Part shown: in pieces, positions 19,804 to 31,484 of the stretch
Layout: each line of letters starts with the position of its first letter
How positions within the stretch are numbered: position 1 is the first letter of the stretch
DNA from: Bacteroidales bacterium
GTDB lineage: Bacteria > Bacteroidota > Bacteroidia > Bacteroidales > UBA4417
DNA length: 64,000 bases
Reading direction: 5' to 3'
Assembly (NCBI GenBank): GCA_016707705.1
Contig: JADJHD010000007.1
Coordinates: forward strand, 211,905 to 275,904
The notes under the pieces: generated by a model
The model's database searches: none
What the model was told of the DNA's origin: nothing
The model's input: the letters and a program-made list of their open reading frames with translations, nothing else
Translations under genes and position numbers: made by a program

Positions 19804-22800
19804 ATGAAACCCAATTTCTCCTTCACTGCCGTGCTGCTGTTTTTTCTGGCAGCCGTTCTCCAATTATGTCCAAAGGCCTCTTACAGTATGGGGCATACAT
19901 ACATTGTAGATCAATCAACTCCTTATCTGGTGCCGCTGTCCTACTTTTCACCCGCTCCCTCGGGAGGTGACACCATCAAGATTCTTTCAACCCGCACACA
20001 TTGTCTGAAATTCAATGACCTGACCGGTGCACCCGGACAGCCAATTGTTTTAATCAATTCCGGCGGGCAAGTGAACATTGCCGACTCTGTAACCTGGGGA
20101 GCCCTTTCCTTTGTGAACTGCAAGTATATCAAAGTAAGTGGGCGGGGCTCAGCCGACCATTACTATGGATTCAGGCTCTCAGCGAAAATATGCGCGCTTG
20201 CATTTGCTGAATACAGCAGCGATTGCGAAGTTGAGAACATAGAAATGCATCATACCTTGTTCTTTGGCATTTATGCAAAAAAAGATTTTGGAGGCAACCC
20301 GCCCCTGCCCTACCCCCAATTTAACAATCTGATTATTCACGACAACTACATTCATCATGTTGAGGAAGGAATGTACATTGGTGAAACGAAATCACCCGGA
20401 ATGGAATTCAGGCATGTCCGTATTTTCAACAATGTTGTGACTGAATGCATGCGTGAAGCCATACAGGTTGCAAACTGCGTTGAAGATATAGAAGTGTACA
20501 ACAATATTGGATTTAATACAGGACTAGGCGGGCTCTATGCCCAGTGCAATATTCTGCAGATTGGCGGTAACACTATCGGAAGATATTACAACAACATTCT
20601 GATTCATGCTCCGGAAAATGGCATCATATGCATGGGATCCGGGGATGTAGAAGTATTCAGTAATTATTCATCTGATAATAATGGTGTATATATTGATAAC
20701 AGGGAATTCAATATCCCGCATTCATCAATCAGTTTCAGGAATAATTTCTTCCGGAATATTGCCGGGACTGAGGTTATCTTAAATGCAAATGAGTTGAATG
20801 AGCTGCATATCGCTAATAACCTATATAACACCCCCATTGAATTTGCAAAGCCTGGCAAACCGGCTCCACAAGTTTGGGATTTAACAGCCAATCAACTTCA
20901 AACACTCGATTCAATTCGATTCTCAATTGCAAATGGAATATTTGTACCCGATTCAACCAATCCAGCAATTTATAATGGACTCGGCCCAATCCCCGGCCTG
21001 GGATACCAGATGAATGGAACACCAGTTCTTGACTCCATCGGGACAGTGATGGCTATTTACGGGGACACCCTAAGCAAAGCTGTTGTTGCTCATACTCCTG
21101 ATAATGATATCCTCACATTCAACGTAATTGATTTACCAGAGTTTGTCCAGTTTACAACAAGCGGAAACGGAACAGCGACCCTTAGCTTTATTGCCACGGC
21201 CGCCAATAAGGGAGTATACTATCCAACAATAATGGTAAGGGATTCAAGTCATAATCAGTTTGACCGGGAAACCTTCAAGCTTGCCGTGAAGGACCCGAAT
21301 AACCACGACCCTTTGCTTACAATCCCATCAGAACTGTACATGAATGCAGTAACCAAGAAGCATCTGAATATCACGGCAACTGACCTTGACGGAGATCCTA
21401 TCCAATATACCTTTACTGATTTACCCGGATTTGTGAGCTTTGCTTCCAATTCTGATTCTGCATGGCTGGACTTCAAACCGCTGCTTTCTGATCCCGGCTA
21501 CTATGAGTTTATTATTACTGCTGATGACGGCTTTGGAAGTCCAAACTCAGCGAACATGATCCTGCAGGTTGAACCTGCTGTTCTGGATTCAGGCAGGGTT
21601 CTTTACCGGGTCAACTGCTCAGGGCCTGAGTTGGAGGACCAGCCAATTAACTGGCAATTCGACAACAGCACTGATCCCGTCTATGGCTCTTCATTCAGCT
21701 ACGGCACAGGCAGCCACTCATGGAAAGGCACCAATACCACAGGAGCTCCCAATAATCTTTTCGGACCATTCCGTCATTACGGACCTGCTCCCCGCACTAT
21801 GGGATGGACTTATCCGTTACCCGGAAGCGGGCTTTACAAGCTCAATTTGTTCTTTGCTGAGCGCAGCACTGAAGTGAACAATAATACAACCGGGACTTTC
21901 AGCATATCAGCAGAGGATTCAGTATTGCAGCAATCGTATAACATCTATGCTGAGAGCGGGTATGCTGCTGCAAGAAGTCCTTTGACATAGCAGTGACCGA
22001 CGGGAATCTTGATATATTGTTTACACCTATATTGAATGATGCCAAGGTTAACGGATTTGAAATTATCCTACTCGAGAAGTGGAATGATCAGCCTGTGATA
22101 GATCCCTTTGGGAATATCAGTTTGCTTGAAGGAGATACACTCATCATTCCCCTGCAGGTAACAGATGATCATTTTGAGGGTTGCGACAATCTCAGCCTGA
22201 GTCTTCAAAATGCTCCTGCTTTCCTGAGAATTGAACAAACAGGAAATTCCTGGCAATTGCTTGCAATGCCCGGCTTTAATGATTCAGGAAACTTTACTGG
22301 AATTATCCTGACTGTAACAGATGGATGCCTTCAGAATTCGATTTCCTTTGATGCACTGGTAAACAATGTATTCGTGAATTCAGCACCAACATTGATACAT
22401 CCGGGATCCGTTGCAATGAATGAAGGCACTGTTGTTACTACTACTTTAACAGCTAATGACATTGATAATCAGGTGCTCACGTTTTCCTTTACAGGGCTGC
22501 CTACCTTTGCAGCATTCCAGAATATCAGCAATGGTGTTGGAAATCTCACCCTGAGTCCCGGTTTCTCGCAATCGGGTGAATATCGGATTGCCGTTATTGT
22601 GACTGATACCTATGGAGCATCAGCCGTTGACACTTTGTTTTTGAGCGTAGCCAATGTAACTGAAATCAGAAGGATTACGCTTACTGCTTCCATGATTACC
22701 GACCTTGTTCGACCACCCTATGGCAGTTCTGTTTCTCCTAATTATCTGGTGGATGAGCAAACCCTGAATCCGGTAACAAATCAGCATCCTGTAAGTACTT

Positions 22801-23354
22801 CGTGGAAACCCTATTTCAATCTTTCATTTGCTCCATACCATATCTATTTTGACCTCGGGGAAGAATATATTATCAAGAAAATCTATCTCCATGATATGCA
22901 TAATGTGGCAAATCTTGAAGTATCGTACGGGAATCCGAATCAATGGAAATCATTATTCACTGAGCCCTGCAACTCTTTCAATGCCTGGAAACTGCATGAA
23001 ACAGATATTTCAACACGCTATATCAGGTTATCAATGCTGAATACGGTTTATGCATCAGTAAATGAAATTGCCCTTTATGGTTATCTTGCTTCAGAGAAGC
23101 ATTCTGAAATCATTCCCGATTCAGAAGAGACCGGCTCAGGTATTTATCCTAATCCTTGCTCCAGCATACTAAACATTTCAGAATTCCCGACTAATGGGTT
23201 CGCGGAGCTGTATGCTGCTAATGGAATTCTTTCAAAAAGCAGCAGGCAGCAACAAATATATGTAGGCGATCTTCCTGATGGAATGTATTTTGTAATCATT
23301 AAGAATGCAGATGGTGAAATCCTGGCGAGACATAAGCTGATTATCAGAAAATAG
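19804..23354 (+). CDS. Giant T9SS-secreted multidomain protein (beta-helix, malectin, discoidin), frameshifted at about 21972
   Basis: Two frames (to 21990 and from 21993) form one protein of about 1183 residues. At 21970 the upstream frame reads AAARSPLT then stop, while the downstream frame reads KKSFDIAVTDGNLDI through the same bases. Restoring one A in the run gives the malectin sequence and an exact codon count. Start 19804 gives a signal peptide (MKPNFSFTAVLLFFLA). Domains in order are: a right-handed parallel beta-helix (about 90-340) with repeated N-rich turns, cadherin/He_PIG-like Ig repeats (about 400-600), a malectin carbohydrate-binding domain spanning the break, further Ig-like repeats, a discoidin-like F5/8 domain (DEQTLNPV...IYFDLGEEYIIKKIYLHD), and a type A sorting domain (GIYPNPCSSILNIS...). 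Several sugar-binding folds suggest polysaccharide binding or processing at the cell surface. Confidence 0.78.
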
Positions 23355-23373
23355 AAAATTCGATTTATCAAGA

Positions 23374-23398
23374 AACCCGGTTCCTGCCGGGTTTTTTT
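23374..23398 (+). terminator. Terminator after the giant T9SS gene
   Basis: AACCCGG, a six-base loop, CCGGGTT and a T run. It starts 20 bases after the stop. Confidence 0.85.
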
Positions 23399-23601
23399 AT
23401 GCTGCAGAAATCACATTAGACCACGCTTTGTCTATGTTCATCTCACCAAATCACATCTTAAAATTCATAATTTGATAGGCTTGTAATAAGGACTTCGTAT
23501 GTGAGAAATAGTCGCGAATTACATTATCTTTATAATTCATATTGATTTCATATTGAACACATTATTTTTAACAGCTTATTGTCGTTACAAATCAGACCAG
23601 A

Positions 23602-26600
23602 ATGAAATCTCCTGAAAGAAAATCTTTAATTAATGGATGGACAATTTCCCTATTGATTGTCACATCAGGAGTAGTAATTATTCTGGCTGGAATATTTTAT
23701 TACAATTCTGAAGAAAAATCTATCCGGCAGGAAAATACAACGAACTACAGGCAATTGCAGCCTTAAAAAACCAGCAACTGCAACAATGGATGTCCGACAG
23801 AATAATGGATGCGCATGTAACCCAGAGTGTGTTCTTTGGCAAGGCAATTGCAAACTATGCGGCAGGTGATTCAACTCCTGGCTTGAAACAGAAACTTGTT
23901 CACCGTCTAAATCAGTATCATGATTTGTACAAATACGAACAAGCAATTGTTGCATTGCCTGATGGCAGGCCAATACTTTCAACTAATGATAATTTTATTG
24001 CTTTGGATTCCGCTACCAGTAAAGAACTGAGAAATAAATCGAATACTATTGAAAGCAGTTATTCTGACATATACTTCAGTGAATACTACAAGAAATTTCA
24101 GCTGGACATTTTCGCCCCGGTAATTATCGATAACGTAATTAAAGCCTGGCTGATTTTGCAGATAGATCCTGAGACTTTCTTGTTTCCATTAATCCAAACC
24201 TGGCCAACTCCCAGTAAATCAGCAGAAACCGTTTTAGTTAGGAAGGACGGCAACGAAGTTCTTTTTATCAACGAGCTGAGGCATAAAAATAACGAGCCAT
24301 TAAGCTTTCGAATACCTATCAGTGATTCATCAGTTGCAGGTGCAAGCCATCCTAGGCAGGACAGGCATAATTGATGGTTTGGATTACAGGGGAGTTAAAG
24401 TAATAGCTGATCTGAGAAAAGTGAATGGCACAAATTGGTACATGATCACCAAGGTTGACAAAACGGAACTGTTTGACGAGCTTTATTACCGGGCAAAACT
24501 GGTAACCGGACTCTCTCTGCTAATAATACTGCTGATAGTTACAGGACTGATCCTTATATACACTTACAGGCAACGTAAAATTTATTCTGACCTCTACCGT
24601 GCTGAAAAGATTCTGGCAGATACAGAGGACGAATTCAGAACCACCCTCTCAAGTATTAATGATGCTGTTGTGATATGCAATAAGGATGGACACATCCAGA
24701 GCATGAACAACAATGCTGAAATGATAACGGGATGGCAGGAATCAGAAGTGCTTGGTAAAAATGTTTCTGAATTATTGCAAATAATGGATGCTGAAAGCCG
24801 CGAAAGAATAGAGAATCCGCTTCATCATCTGCTTTTTAAACAGGAAAACAAACTTATATCTAAATACAATCTTGTTTCCCGAAAAAATGAAGAAATACCA
24901 ATCACAATAAGTGCTGCAAAGATTAGTAGCAGCAACAGAAAAATTTCAGGGATTATTCTCTCATTTAAGGATCAGACCACTGCAAGGGAAGCAGAACTCA
25001 AGCTTCGGTATTCGGAAGAAGTCTTTTCAAAACTATTTCAACTGGGCACTTTCCCAACAGCGCTCATCCGATTATCCGATCTCAGAATCATGGATGTGAA
25101 CCAAAGCCTGAATGATACTTTGGGATATTCAAAAGAAGAAATTGTAGGAAAAAAGCTGGATGAACTCAAAATCTGGAAAACCCTTGACAGGCTTGATAGC
25201 TTTATTGAATCCCTCAAGGAAGACGGAACCATTAACAATTATGAATTTAAGTTTGTTACTGAAGATGGACAAGATCGAATCGGTTTAATCTTTGCCAGAA
25301 TCATTGACCTTCATAAGGATAAGTTCATGATAACCCGAATCATGGATATTACCGAGCAGAAACTTTCGGAACAGGCATTAAAGGAAAGCGAGCAGCTATA
25401 CAGGAGCCTATTTGAAGGTATGACGAATGGTTATGCTTACTGCAAACTCCTTTTAAGCGACGATGCTCCTGCCGATTTTGAAGTAATAAAGGTAAATGGA
25501 GTATTTTATTCATTAACAGGATTTCCACCGGTTGAAGGTAAGCGAATATCTGAGATTCTACCGGGCATTCAGAACCAGGATCCAGCCGTGTTTGAGTTGC
25601 TTCGCAATTTTGTTGCCAATGGAGCACCTGTACAATTTGAATACCATCTGGAACAGATAGATCAATGGTTCAGACTGAATGCATATCTGCCCAGTCCCGG
25701 ATATATGGTAGTGCTTTTTGATGTTATCACCGAAAAGAAAAAAGCAGAACTGGCTGTTGCAGAAAGTGAAAAACGCTATCGCTCTGTATTGGAGAATATG
25801 ATGGAAAGTTGCCAGATCCTGAGTCCTGACTGGCGTTACTTATACCTGAATGAGACGGCCTGCAACATTGCCAGATTCCCCCGGGAAGAAATGTTAGGCA
25901 AAAAGGTGTCAGATTTCTTCTATGATTTTGAATCCACAGAGATGTTCGCTGTCCTGAACCAATGTATGACAGAGAGAATTTCAATGCGGAGGGAATTCGA
26001 ATTTGATTTCCATGATGGCAGGATCGGATGGTTCGAATTCAGCATTCAGCCAGTGCAGGAAGGCATATTTATTCTTGGCCTCGATATCACTGAGAGAAAG
26101 CTGGCACTGGAAAAGATTGAAGCCCAGTATTCCTTGCTGACCTCACTCATCAATAGTCCGAGCAATATGAACATCTTTACGCTCGACAGGGACTATCGCT
26201 ATACTTCATTCAACCATAATCATGCAAACCAAATCAAGCAATTCCTGAAATTAGAGATTTCAATAGGAATGAGCCTTCTCGATTGCTTTCCGGCAGAATT
26301 TGCCAAAGTGGCTAAAGAGCGAATTGACAAAGTCTTCAATGGAGAAACATATAATGAGGTCATCAATCTACCGGATTCGGATTTTTCCTATGAAGTAAGC
26401 TGGAATCCAATTATAAACGGAGGACAAATTACAGGTATTACTGTATTCTCAACTGATATTTCTGAAAGAATCAAAGCTCAGGAAGCAGTTTTGGCAGCTC
26501 AGAAAAAGATTGAAACCAGCGAGACCCAATACCGATTACTTGCTGAAAGAATGGTTGATGTTGTTGGGGTAATGAATCTCAACACCATGCAATTTCAGTA

Positions 26601-28613
26601 TATAAGCCCATCCATTGAACAACTCTTGGGCTATACTGTAGATGAAGTGATGAATGGACCAATGAAAACTATTCTCAGTCCAGCCAATAAGGATAAGATT
26701 AACACAAAAATGCTGGAGAGTATTGACCTCATGAAAAAGGGTGAGGTTAATTCAGTGCATTTCATTGAAGAGATTGAACAGATTAAAAAAGATGGGTCCT
26801 TCATCTGGACAGAAGTTGCAACTTCCTTAGCATTCAATGAGAAAGGTGAAATTGAACTTACAGGAATCATTCGTGATATAAGTGAAAGAAAGAAAAATGA
26901 GGAACAATTGAAGGCCAGCGAGGAAAGGTTCAGACAATTGCTTGAACTGGTACCCTATCCACTCGGCTATGTAGATAAATTTGGGACAATAGTGTTCCGC
27001 AATGAAAAATTCAGCCATACTCTGGGTTATTCTTTTGAAGATATCCCAACCATGAAGGAATGGTGGATCACTGCTTTCCCTGATCCTGCATACAGAAGCG
27101 AAGCCATGACTTTATGGAATTCCCTGGCCCAGGAAGCTGTTGCTACCGGTAACTCCATTCCCTCAAGGGAATATCGTTTATTATGCAAGAGTGGAGAATT
27201 CAGGAATTTTGAAATCTCAGGAATTGAATATGCTGAAGGCTTGCTGGCAACCTTCATTGATGTAACTGACAGGAAGCGCAATGAGAGTTTTGAACGCCTG
27301 GGACATACGATTCTCAAGGAACTAAATGAAAACAAGAATACCGAGACTATGCTCACCAATATTGCCAGGCAGATTAAAAAGCATACCGGAATAGATGCTG
27401 TAGGCATACGATTGAAAAATGGGCTGGAATATCCATATATCAGTGCATTGGGGTTCAATGATAAGTTCCTGCGCAATGAAAAGCATCTTTGTACTTATGA
27501 TAAGGATGGAGTAATTGTGAATGATGATGGGAACCCTGTACTGGACTGTATTTGCGGCAGTATAATTAAAAAATCATACAACCCCAATAGCCCATGCTTC
27601 ACTGAAGGGGGCAGCTTCTATTCTAATACCATCCAGGAGTGGCAAAAGGCAGCCAGTGAACTTCCAAACGCTGACAAACGAAAAAATAGTCCTTGCAGAA
27701 CATCGGGATATGAATCAATTGCTCTTATTCCTATTCATTCCGGTTCGGAAACACTTGGACTGATACAATTAAATGACAAGAACAGCAATACTTTCAAGGA
27801 GGGGACAATACCTTACTTCGAAAGTCTGGGAGCCAGTATAGGATTAGCAATCGTGCGAAACCAGGCTCAGGGGGAATTACTCAGAATCAATCAGGAACTT
27901 GATCAACGTGTTAAGGAACGAACAGCCCAGCTTCAGGCTGCCAATACTGAACTCGAATCCTTTTCCTACTCAGTATCCCATGACCTTAGGGCACCTCTCC
28001 GACATATCGGTGGATTTGCCCAGATACTCAAAACTGAATACAAACCCGAACTACCAGAGAAGGCGCAGCACTATTTGAATACCATCGATCATTCCGTAAA
28101 AATCATGGGGACTCTGATCGATGATTTATTGCAGTTTTCAAGAACCGGTAGAGCCGATGTGAAGAAAAAGGAAATTGCAATGGATGCAGTATTTGATGAA
28201 GCGCTTGGACAAGTCCTTTCTCAGGCTGTTGGAGAGAAATCAAATGGGATATAAAACCCTTGCCTAAAGTAATGGCAGATGAGAACCTTATCAAACAGGT
28301 ATGGGCTAACCTTCTTTCAAATGCCATAAAGTATTCCAAAACCAAGGATATTACTGAGATTTCAGTTGGATATACTGAAAAAGAGATGGAATACCATTTC
28401 TATATAAAGGATAATGGGATTGGTTTTGACATGAAATATGTACATAAGCTTTTTGGCGTTTTCCAACGTCTCCATTCAGCTGATATCTTCGAAGGCACTG
28501 GAATTGGTCTTGCAAACGTGAGAAGGATTGTTTCCCGGCATGGTGGAAACACATGGGCAGAAGGGGTTGTTGATCAGGGGGCTACCTTCTATTTCTCATT
28601 ACCGAAGACTTAA
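23602..28613 (+). CDS. Multi-PAS hybrid-input sensor histidine kinase, interrupted by three frameshifts
   Basis: Four frames join into one kinase of about 1670 residues. The breaks are a missing A at about 23733 (QEKYNELQAIAALKNQQ restored), a +1 shift between 24321 and 24345, and a missing A at about 28243 (KWDIKPLPKVMADEN restored). With these corrections the length is an exact multiple of three. Order: TM1 (residues 13-35), a periplasmic CHASE-like region, TM2 (about 24500-24565), seven PAS domains (about 24625-27270), a GAF domain with conserved cysteines (LDCICGS, SPCF, NSPCRTSGYES; 27290-27880), a HisKA helix with H-box SYSVSHDLRAPLRHI, and a HATPase domain with NLLSNAIKYSK, DNGIGFD and GTGIGLA. 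There is no receiver domain; the response regulator at 29004 is the probable partner. The ligand is unknown. Confidence 0.8.
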
Positions 28614-29003
28614 GATACTGCTTGTCTCGAACCTCTATCCTGCATGCATGAGAGCAGTCCGTGCATCAGATTCTACTGATATAACCACATCATTAGAGTC
28701 TGATACATCAACTATATATCTGGCATAATACTACTCCTTAGGAAATTATATTATTATATTATGCTTAATTCCTATTGGATTACCAAGGATTATATACATT
28801 TCATATTATAGCTCTGTTTATTAGTTTCTTCTTGTCGCCAAACTGTCCATAGGCTAAATTATGTTTATTGAGGTAGTTTGAATAAAATTGCGCTCTCAAT
28901 AAAGTAGCCTCCAATAGACAGGGGTTTCGTTTACCTCATCATTAAAGGCCTGTCTTTTGATTTAAGATAATAACCGGATTACAATCCCTTTAAAAACACC
29001 TCA
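28614..29003. other. AT-rich spacer between the kinase and the response regulator
   Basis: No gene and no convincing hairpin with a T tract were seen. The stretch contains alternating AT sequence around 28740-28800. The open frames over its left end are shadows of the kinase C-terminus. Confidence 0.4.
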
Positions 29004-29438
29004 ATGCTGTATGACATCCTGATGGCTGAAGATAACAGTGCTGATATAGAGCTAACTATAACTGCGCTTTCAGAGAAAAACCTGGCTAACAGACTTATTG
29101 TTGTAAGGGATGGAGTTGAAGCAATCGACTATCTGGAATGCACCGGTGACTACAAAGACAGGAAATCAGGAAATCCAGGACTCATCATGCTGGATATTAA
29201 AATGCCCAGAATGGATGGAATAGAAGTTCTGGAGTATATAAAGAAGGACTCCCGCTTTAAAACTATTCCAGTAGTGATGCTTACTTCTTCAAGGGAAGAC
29301 TGCGATTTGCATAAAGCATATGAGCTGGGAGTTAATGCATATGTTGTAAAACCTGTCAGCTTTAATCAATTCATGGAAGCCATACGCCAGATCGGTATTT
29401 TTTGGGCTCTCCTGAATGAACTTCCACCACGCCATTGA
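29004..29438 (+). CDS. Single-domain response regulator (Rcp1-like)
   Basis: 144 residues forming only a receiver domain. The acidic pair is in LMAEDNSADIELT, the phosphoacceptor Asp in MLDIKMPRMDG, the switch Thr/Ser in VVMLTSSRED and the conserved Lys in AYVVKPVSF. The insertion after the first helix (DYLECTGDYKDRKSGNPG) and the ending FNQFMEAIRQIGIFW are typical of the Rcp1 group, partners of phytochrome-like and multi-PAS kinases. It has no output domain, so it likely acts by protein contact or phosphotransfer. It lies 390 bases after the large kinase on the same strand and is the likely phosphoacceptor. Confidence 0.88.
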   Translation: MLYDILMAEDNSADIELTITALSEKNLANRLIVVRDGVEAIDYLECTGDYKDRKSGNPGLIMLDIKMPRMDGIEVLEYIKKDSRFKTIPVVMLTSSREDCDLHKAYELGVNAYVVKPVSFNQFMEAIRQIGIFWALLNELPPRH

Positions 29439-29621
29439 ATCAATCTGACATAAAGAAATCATTTCCAGCAAAGCACCCGGAAACTTCCAACTCTGAATAC
29501 TCTTGATCCGCTACAATAAAAATGAAATATCTCCGGGTGCGTTGACTGGAAACAACTTTTTAAAAGATTAACCTGAAATTCCCGATACCCTCACTCACTG
29601 AACTTACCAACTCGTAAACAT

Positions 29622-30188
29622 ATGAATGAAAGTGGATTGAGTAACCTTAGGGTTTTGTCGAATAGTATTGGCTCTTACTTTCATCCGGATCCAAAAGAGA
29701 AGTGCAAACTCTCCCCTATAAATGTGAATCGCCTTACAGAAGAGGTCATTCAATCGCATCTGATGGCTTTAAACCATAAGAAATTAAACATTTCCTTTCT
29801 TCCCGGACTCTTTAGCTTTGAAGCCATTGTGTTGATGGATGAGCATAAACTCAGGGTAGTGCTTGATGCTCTCCTGGATCATGCAATAGAACACACTCAG
29901 GCAGGATACGTTCAGATTGGTTACTTACCCTATGCCGGATCACTTGATTTTTTTATACGCGACTCGAGTAATAATAAATCAGAACCAGTACTTAGGCCTG
30001 TATACGTTGCTGCCAATCAAAAAGTATGTAATGAAAAACCAGCCCGCCAGAATTATAGTCTGAAAATAGCCCGCTCATTTGTAAGGCTAATGGGTGGTAG
30101 TATGAAAACCCTGATTCGTAAGGGTTCCGGATCTTTAGTAACCTTTTCAATTCCTTGTCTTAGTTCGGAAGAGTCATACTCATTCTAA
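29622..30188 (+). CDS. Degenerate histidine-kinase-type ATPase domain protein
   Basis: 188 residues resembling an isolated HATPase_c domain. EEVIQSHLMALNHKKLNISF matches the start of such domains, VVLDALLDHAIEHTQAG stands at the N-box and YSLKIARSFVRLMGGSMKTLIRKGSGSLVTFSIPC at the G2/C-terminal part. Key residues are altered: the N-box Asn is replaced by His (LLDHAIEHT), and the G1 motif D-x-G-x-G is replaced by IRDSSNN. ATP binding is therefore doubtful. There is no H-box helix. It may be a regulatory pseudokinase of the preceding system, or a decaying gene. It ends nine bases from the convergent phosphofructokinase gene. Confidence 0.55.
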   Translation: MNESGLSNLRVLSNSIGSYFHPDPKEKCKLSPINVNRLTEEVIQSHLMALNHKKLNISFLPGLFSFEAIVLMDEHKLRVVLDALLDHAIEHTQAGYVQIGYLPYAGSLDFFIRDSSNNKSEPVLRPVYVAANQKVCNEKPARQNYSLKIARSFVRLMGGSMKTLIRKGSGSLVTFSIPCLSSEESYSF

Positions 30189-30197
30189 GACTGAAAC

Positions 30198-31238
30198 CTA
30201 CATTTTCCGGTCACCAAAGCTAATCCCCATCTTTCTGGATTTCCGGATAAGGGGATGATCGGCAGGCACCAGCTTTGATTTGCCCCCTACCTCCTCCAGT
30301 GGAACAGGAATTATATGCTCCCCTGCCTTCGACACCATAATGCCATAATTGCCTTCAGCTATCATTTCAACTGCCTTGGCCCCAAAACGCGTGGACAAAA
30401 TCCTGTCCATCGGAGTTGGAGTTCCTCCCCGTTGAATGTAACCCAGAATTGTTTCACGGGTTTCAAGCTTGGTCATTTCACGTATGGACTGGGAAACATA
30501 TCCTGCAGCTGACATTCCCTTGGGTTTCTTGATTCCTTCTGCAACAACAACAATTGAATACGGCTTATTACTTTTTGCCCTGCGCTCGAGATTGCGCGTA
30601 ACAAGCTCTATATCGTAATCAATTTCCGGAAGAAGAATAACATCACCTCCGCCGGCAACTCCTGCGTAAAGCGACAGCCAGCCAGCGTGGTGACCCATCA
30701 GCTCGATAACCATGATGCGTTTATGCGAATTCGCTGTTGAATGGAGCCTGTCAATTGCTTCAGTTGCAATCCAAACGGCAGAATCAAATCCAAAGGTCAC
30801 ATCCGTGCCCCAAACATCATTGTCAATGGTCTTGGGAATACCAACAATGTTCAGGCCCTCCAGGCTAAGCTTATGGGCAGTTTTCATGGTTCCGTTACCC
30901 CCGATAACTACCAGGGCATCCAGTCCCAAATCCATATAGTTCTTCTTGATTAATTTCGGGATTTTGTTTTCAACGGTCGGATCCCCCTTGAATGGCTTAT
31001 CACGGGAAGTTCCCAGAATAGTCCCTCCCAAAGTAAGAATACCCGAAAGCTGAGCCTCATCAAGTTCAGTATAGAGGTTATCAACCAGTCCTCTGAACCC
31101 TGAAGATATCCCGTAAACAGTCATCCCATATTCATAGATAGCTGTCTTTCCAACCCCACGGATTGCGGCATTGATTCCCGGACAATCTCCGCCCGCTGTC
31201 AGAATACCAATTCGCTTTGCTTTTGTAGATGATGGCAT
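30198..31238 (-). CDS. pfkA: 6-phosphofructokinase
   Basis: 346 residues of the PfkA fold. Motifs are ILTAGGDCPGINAAIRG at the nucleotide site, VVIGGNGTMKTA, GIPKTIDNDVWGTD with the catalytic Asp, and MGHHAGWLSLYA. At the two positions used to predict phosphoryl donor, the enzyme has Gly (GGNGT) and Lys (PKTIDND). This mixed pattern is seen in group III ATP-type enzymes, whereas PPi enzymes have Asp plus Lys and classic ATP enzymes Gly plus Gly. I infer an ATP-dependent enzyme, with PPi use not excluded. It catalyses the committed step of glycolysis in the cytoplasm. Confidence 0.92.
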   Translation of the reverse strand: MPSSTKAKRIGILTAGGDCPGINAAIRGVGKTAIYEYGMTVYGISSGFRGLVDNLYTELDEAQLSGILTLGGTILGTSRDKPFKGDPTVENKIPKLIKKNYMDLGLDALVVIGGNGTMKTAHKLSLEGLNIVGIPKTIDNDVWGTDVTFGFDSAVWIATEAIDRLHSTANSHKRIMVIELMGHHAGWLSLYAGVAGGGDVILLPEIDYDIELVTRNLERRAKSNKPYSIVVVAEGIKKPKGMSAAGYVSQSIREMTKLETRETILGYIQRGGTPTPMDRILSTRFGAKAVEMIAEGNYGIMVSKAGEHIIPVPLEEVGGKSKLVPADHPLIRKSRKMGISFGDRKM

Positions 31239-31325
31239 AGTTTCTCCCTTCTTTTAATCTGGCTTGACCTAAACATGACAGAACTTCATACAGTTCAAAA
31301 AATCATACTGAATCAGGATGGTCGG

Positions 31326-31333
31326 CAAATTTA
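31326..31333 (-). promoter_or_regulatory. -7 box (TAAATTTG) candidate of pfkA
   Basis: Minus-strand TAAATTTG matches TAnnTTTG, 88 bases before the pfkA start. It lies in the same spacer as the rightward box at 31412. Confidence 0.4.
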
Positions 31334-31411
31334 CCACTATAAACTTCAGGATATTCTGTATTTGCAGTAGAACAAGTAAATTTAATATACGGGAAACCTT
31401 CATAAATATAC

Positions 31412-31419
31412 TAAATTTG
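31412..31419 (+). promoter_or_regulatory. -7 box (TAAATTTG) of the Asp-box T9SS gene
   Basis: TAAATTTG matches TAnnTTTG, 66 bases before the start at 31485. Confidence 0.45.
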
Positions 31420-31484
31420 CAGCTCATGAGATTCATTGTAAACTAATTACTTACAAGTTTTTAGAAACTTCCGCCTCCCATTCT

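Noticed and set aside
28528..28728. Plus-strand open frame of 66 codons after the kinase
   Set aside because: It is a shadow of the kinase C-terminus extending into AT-rich spacer.
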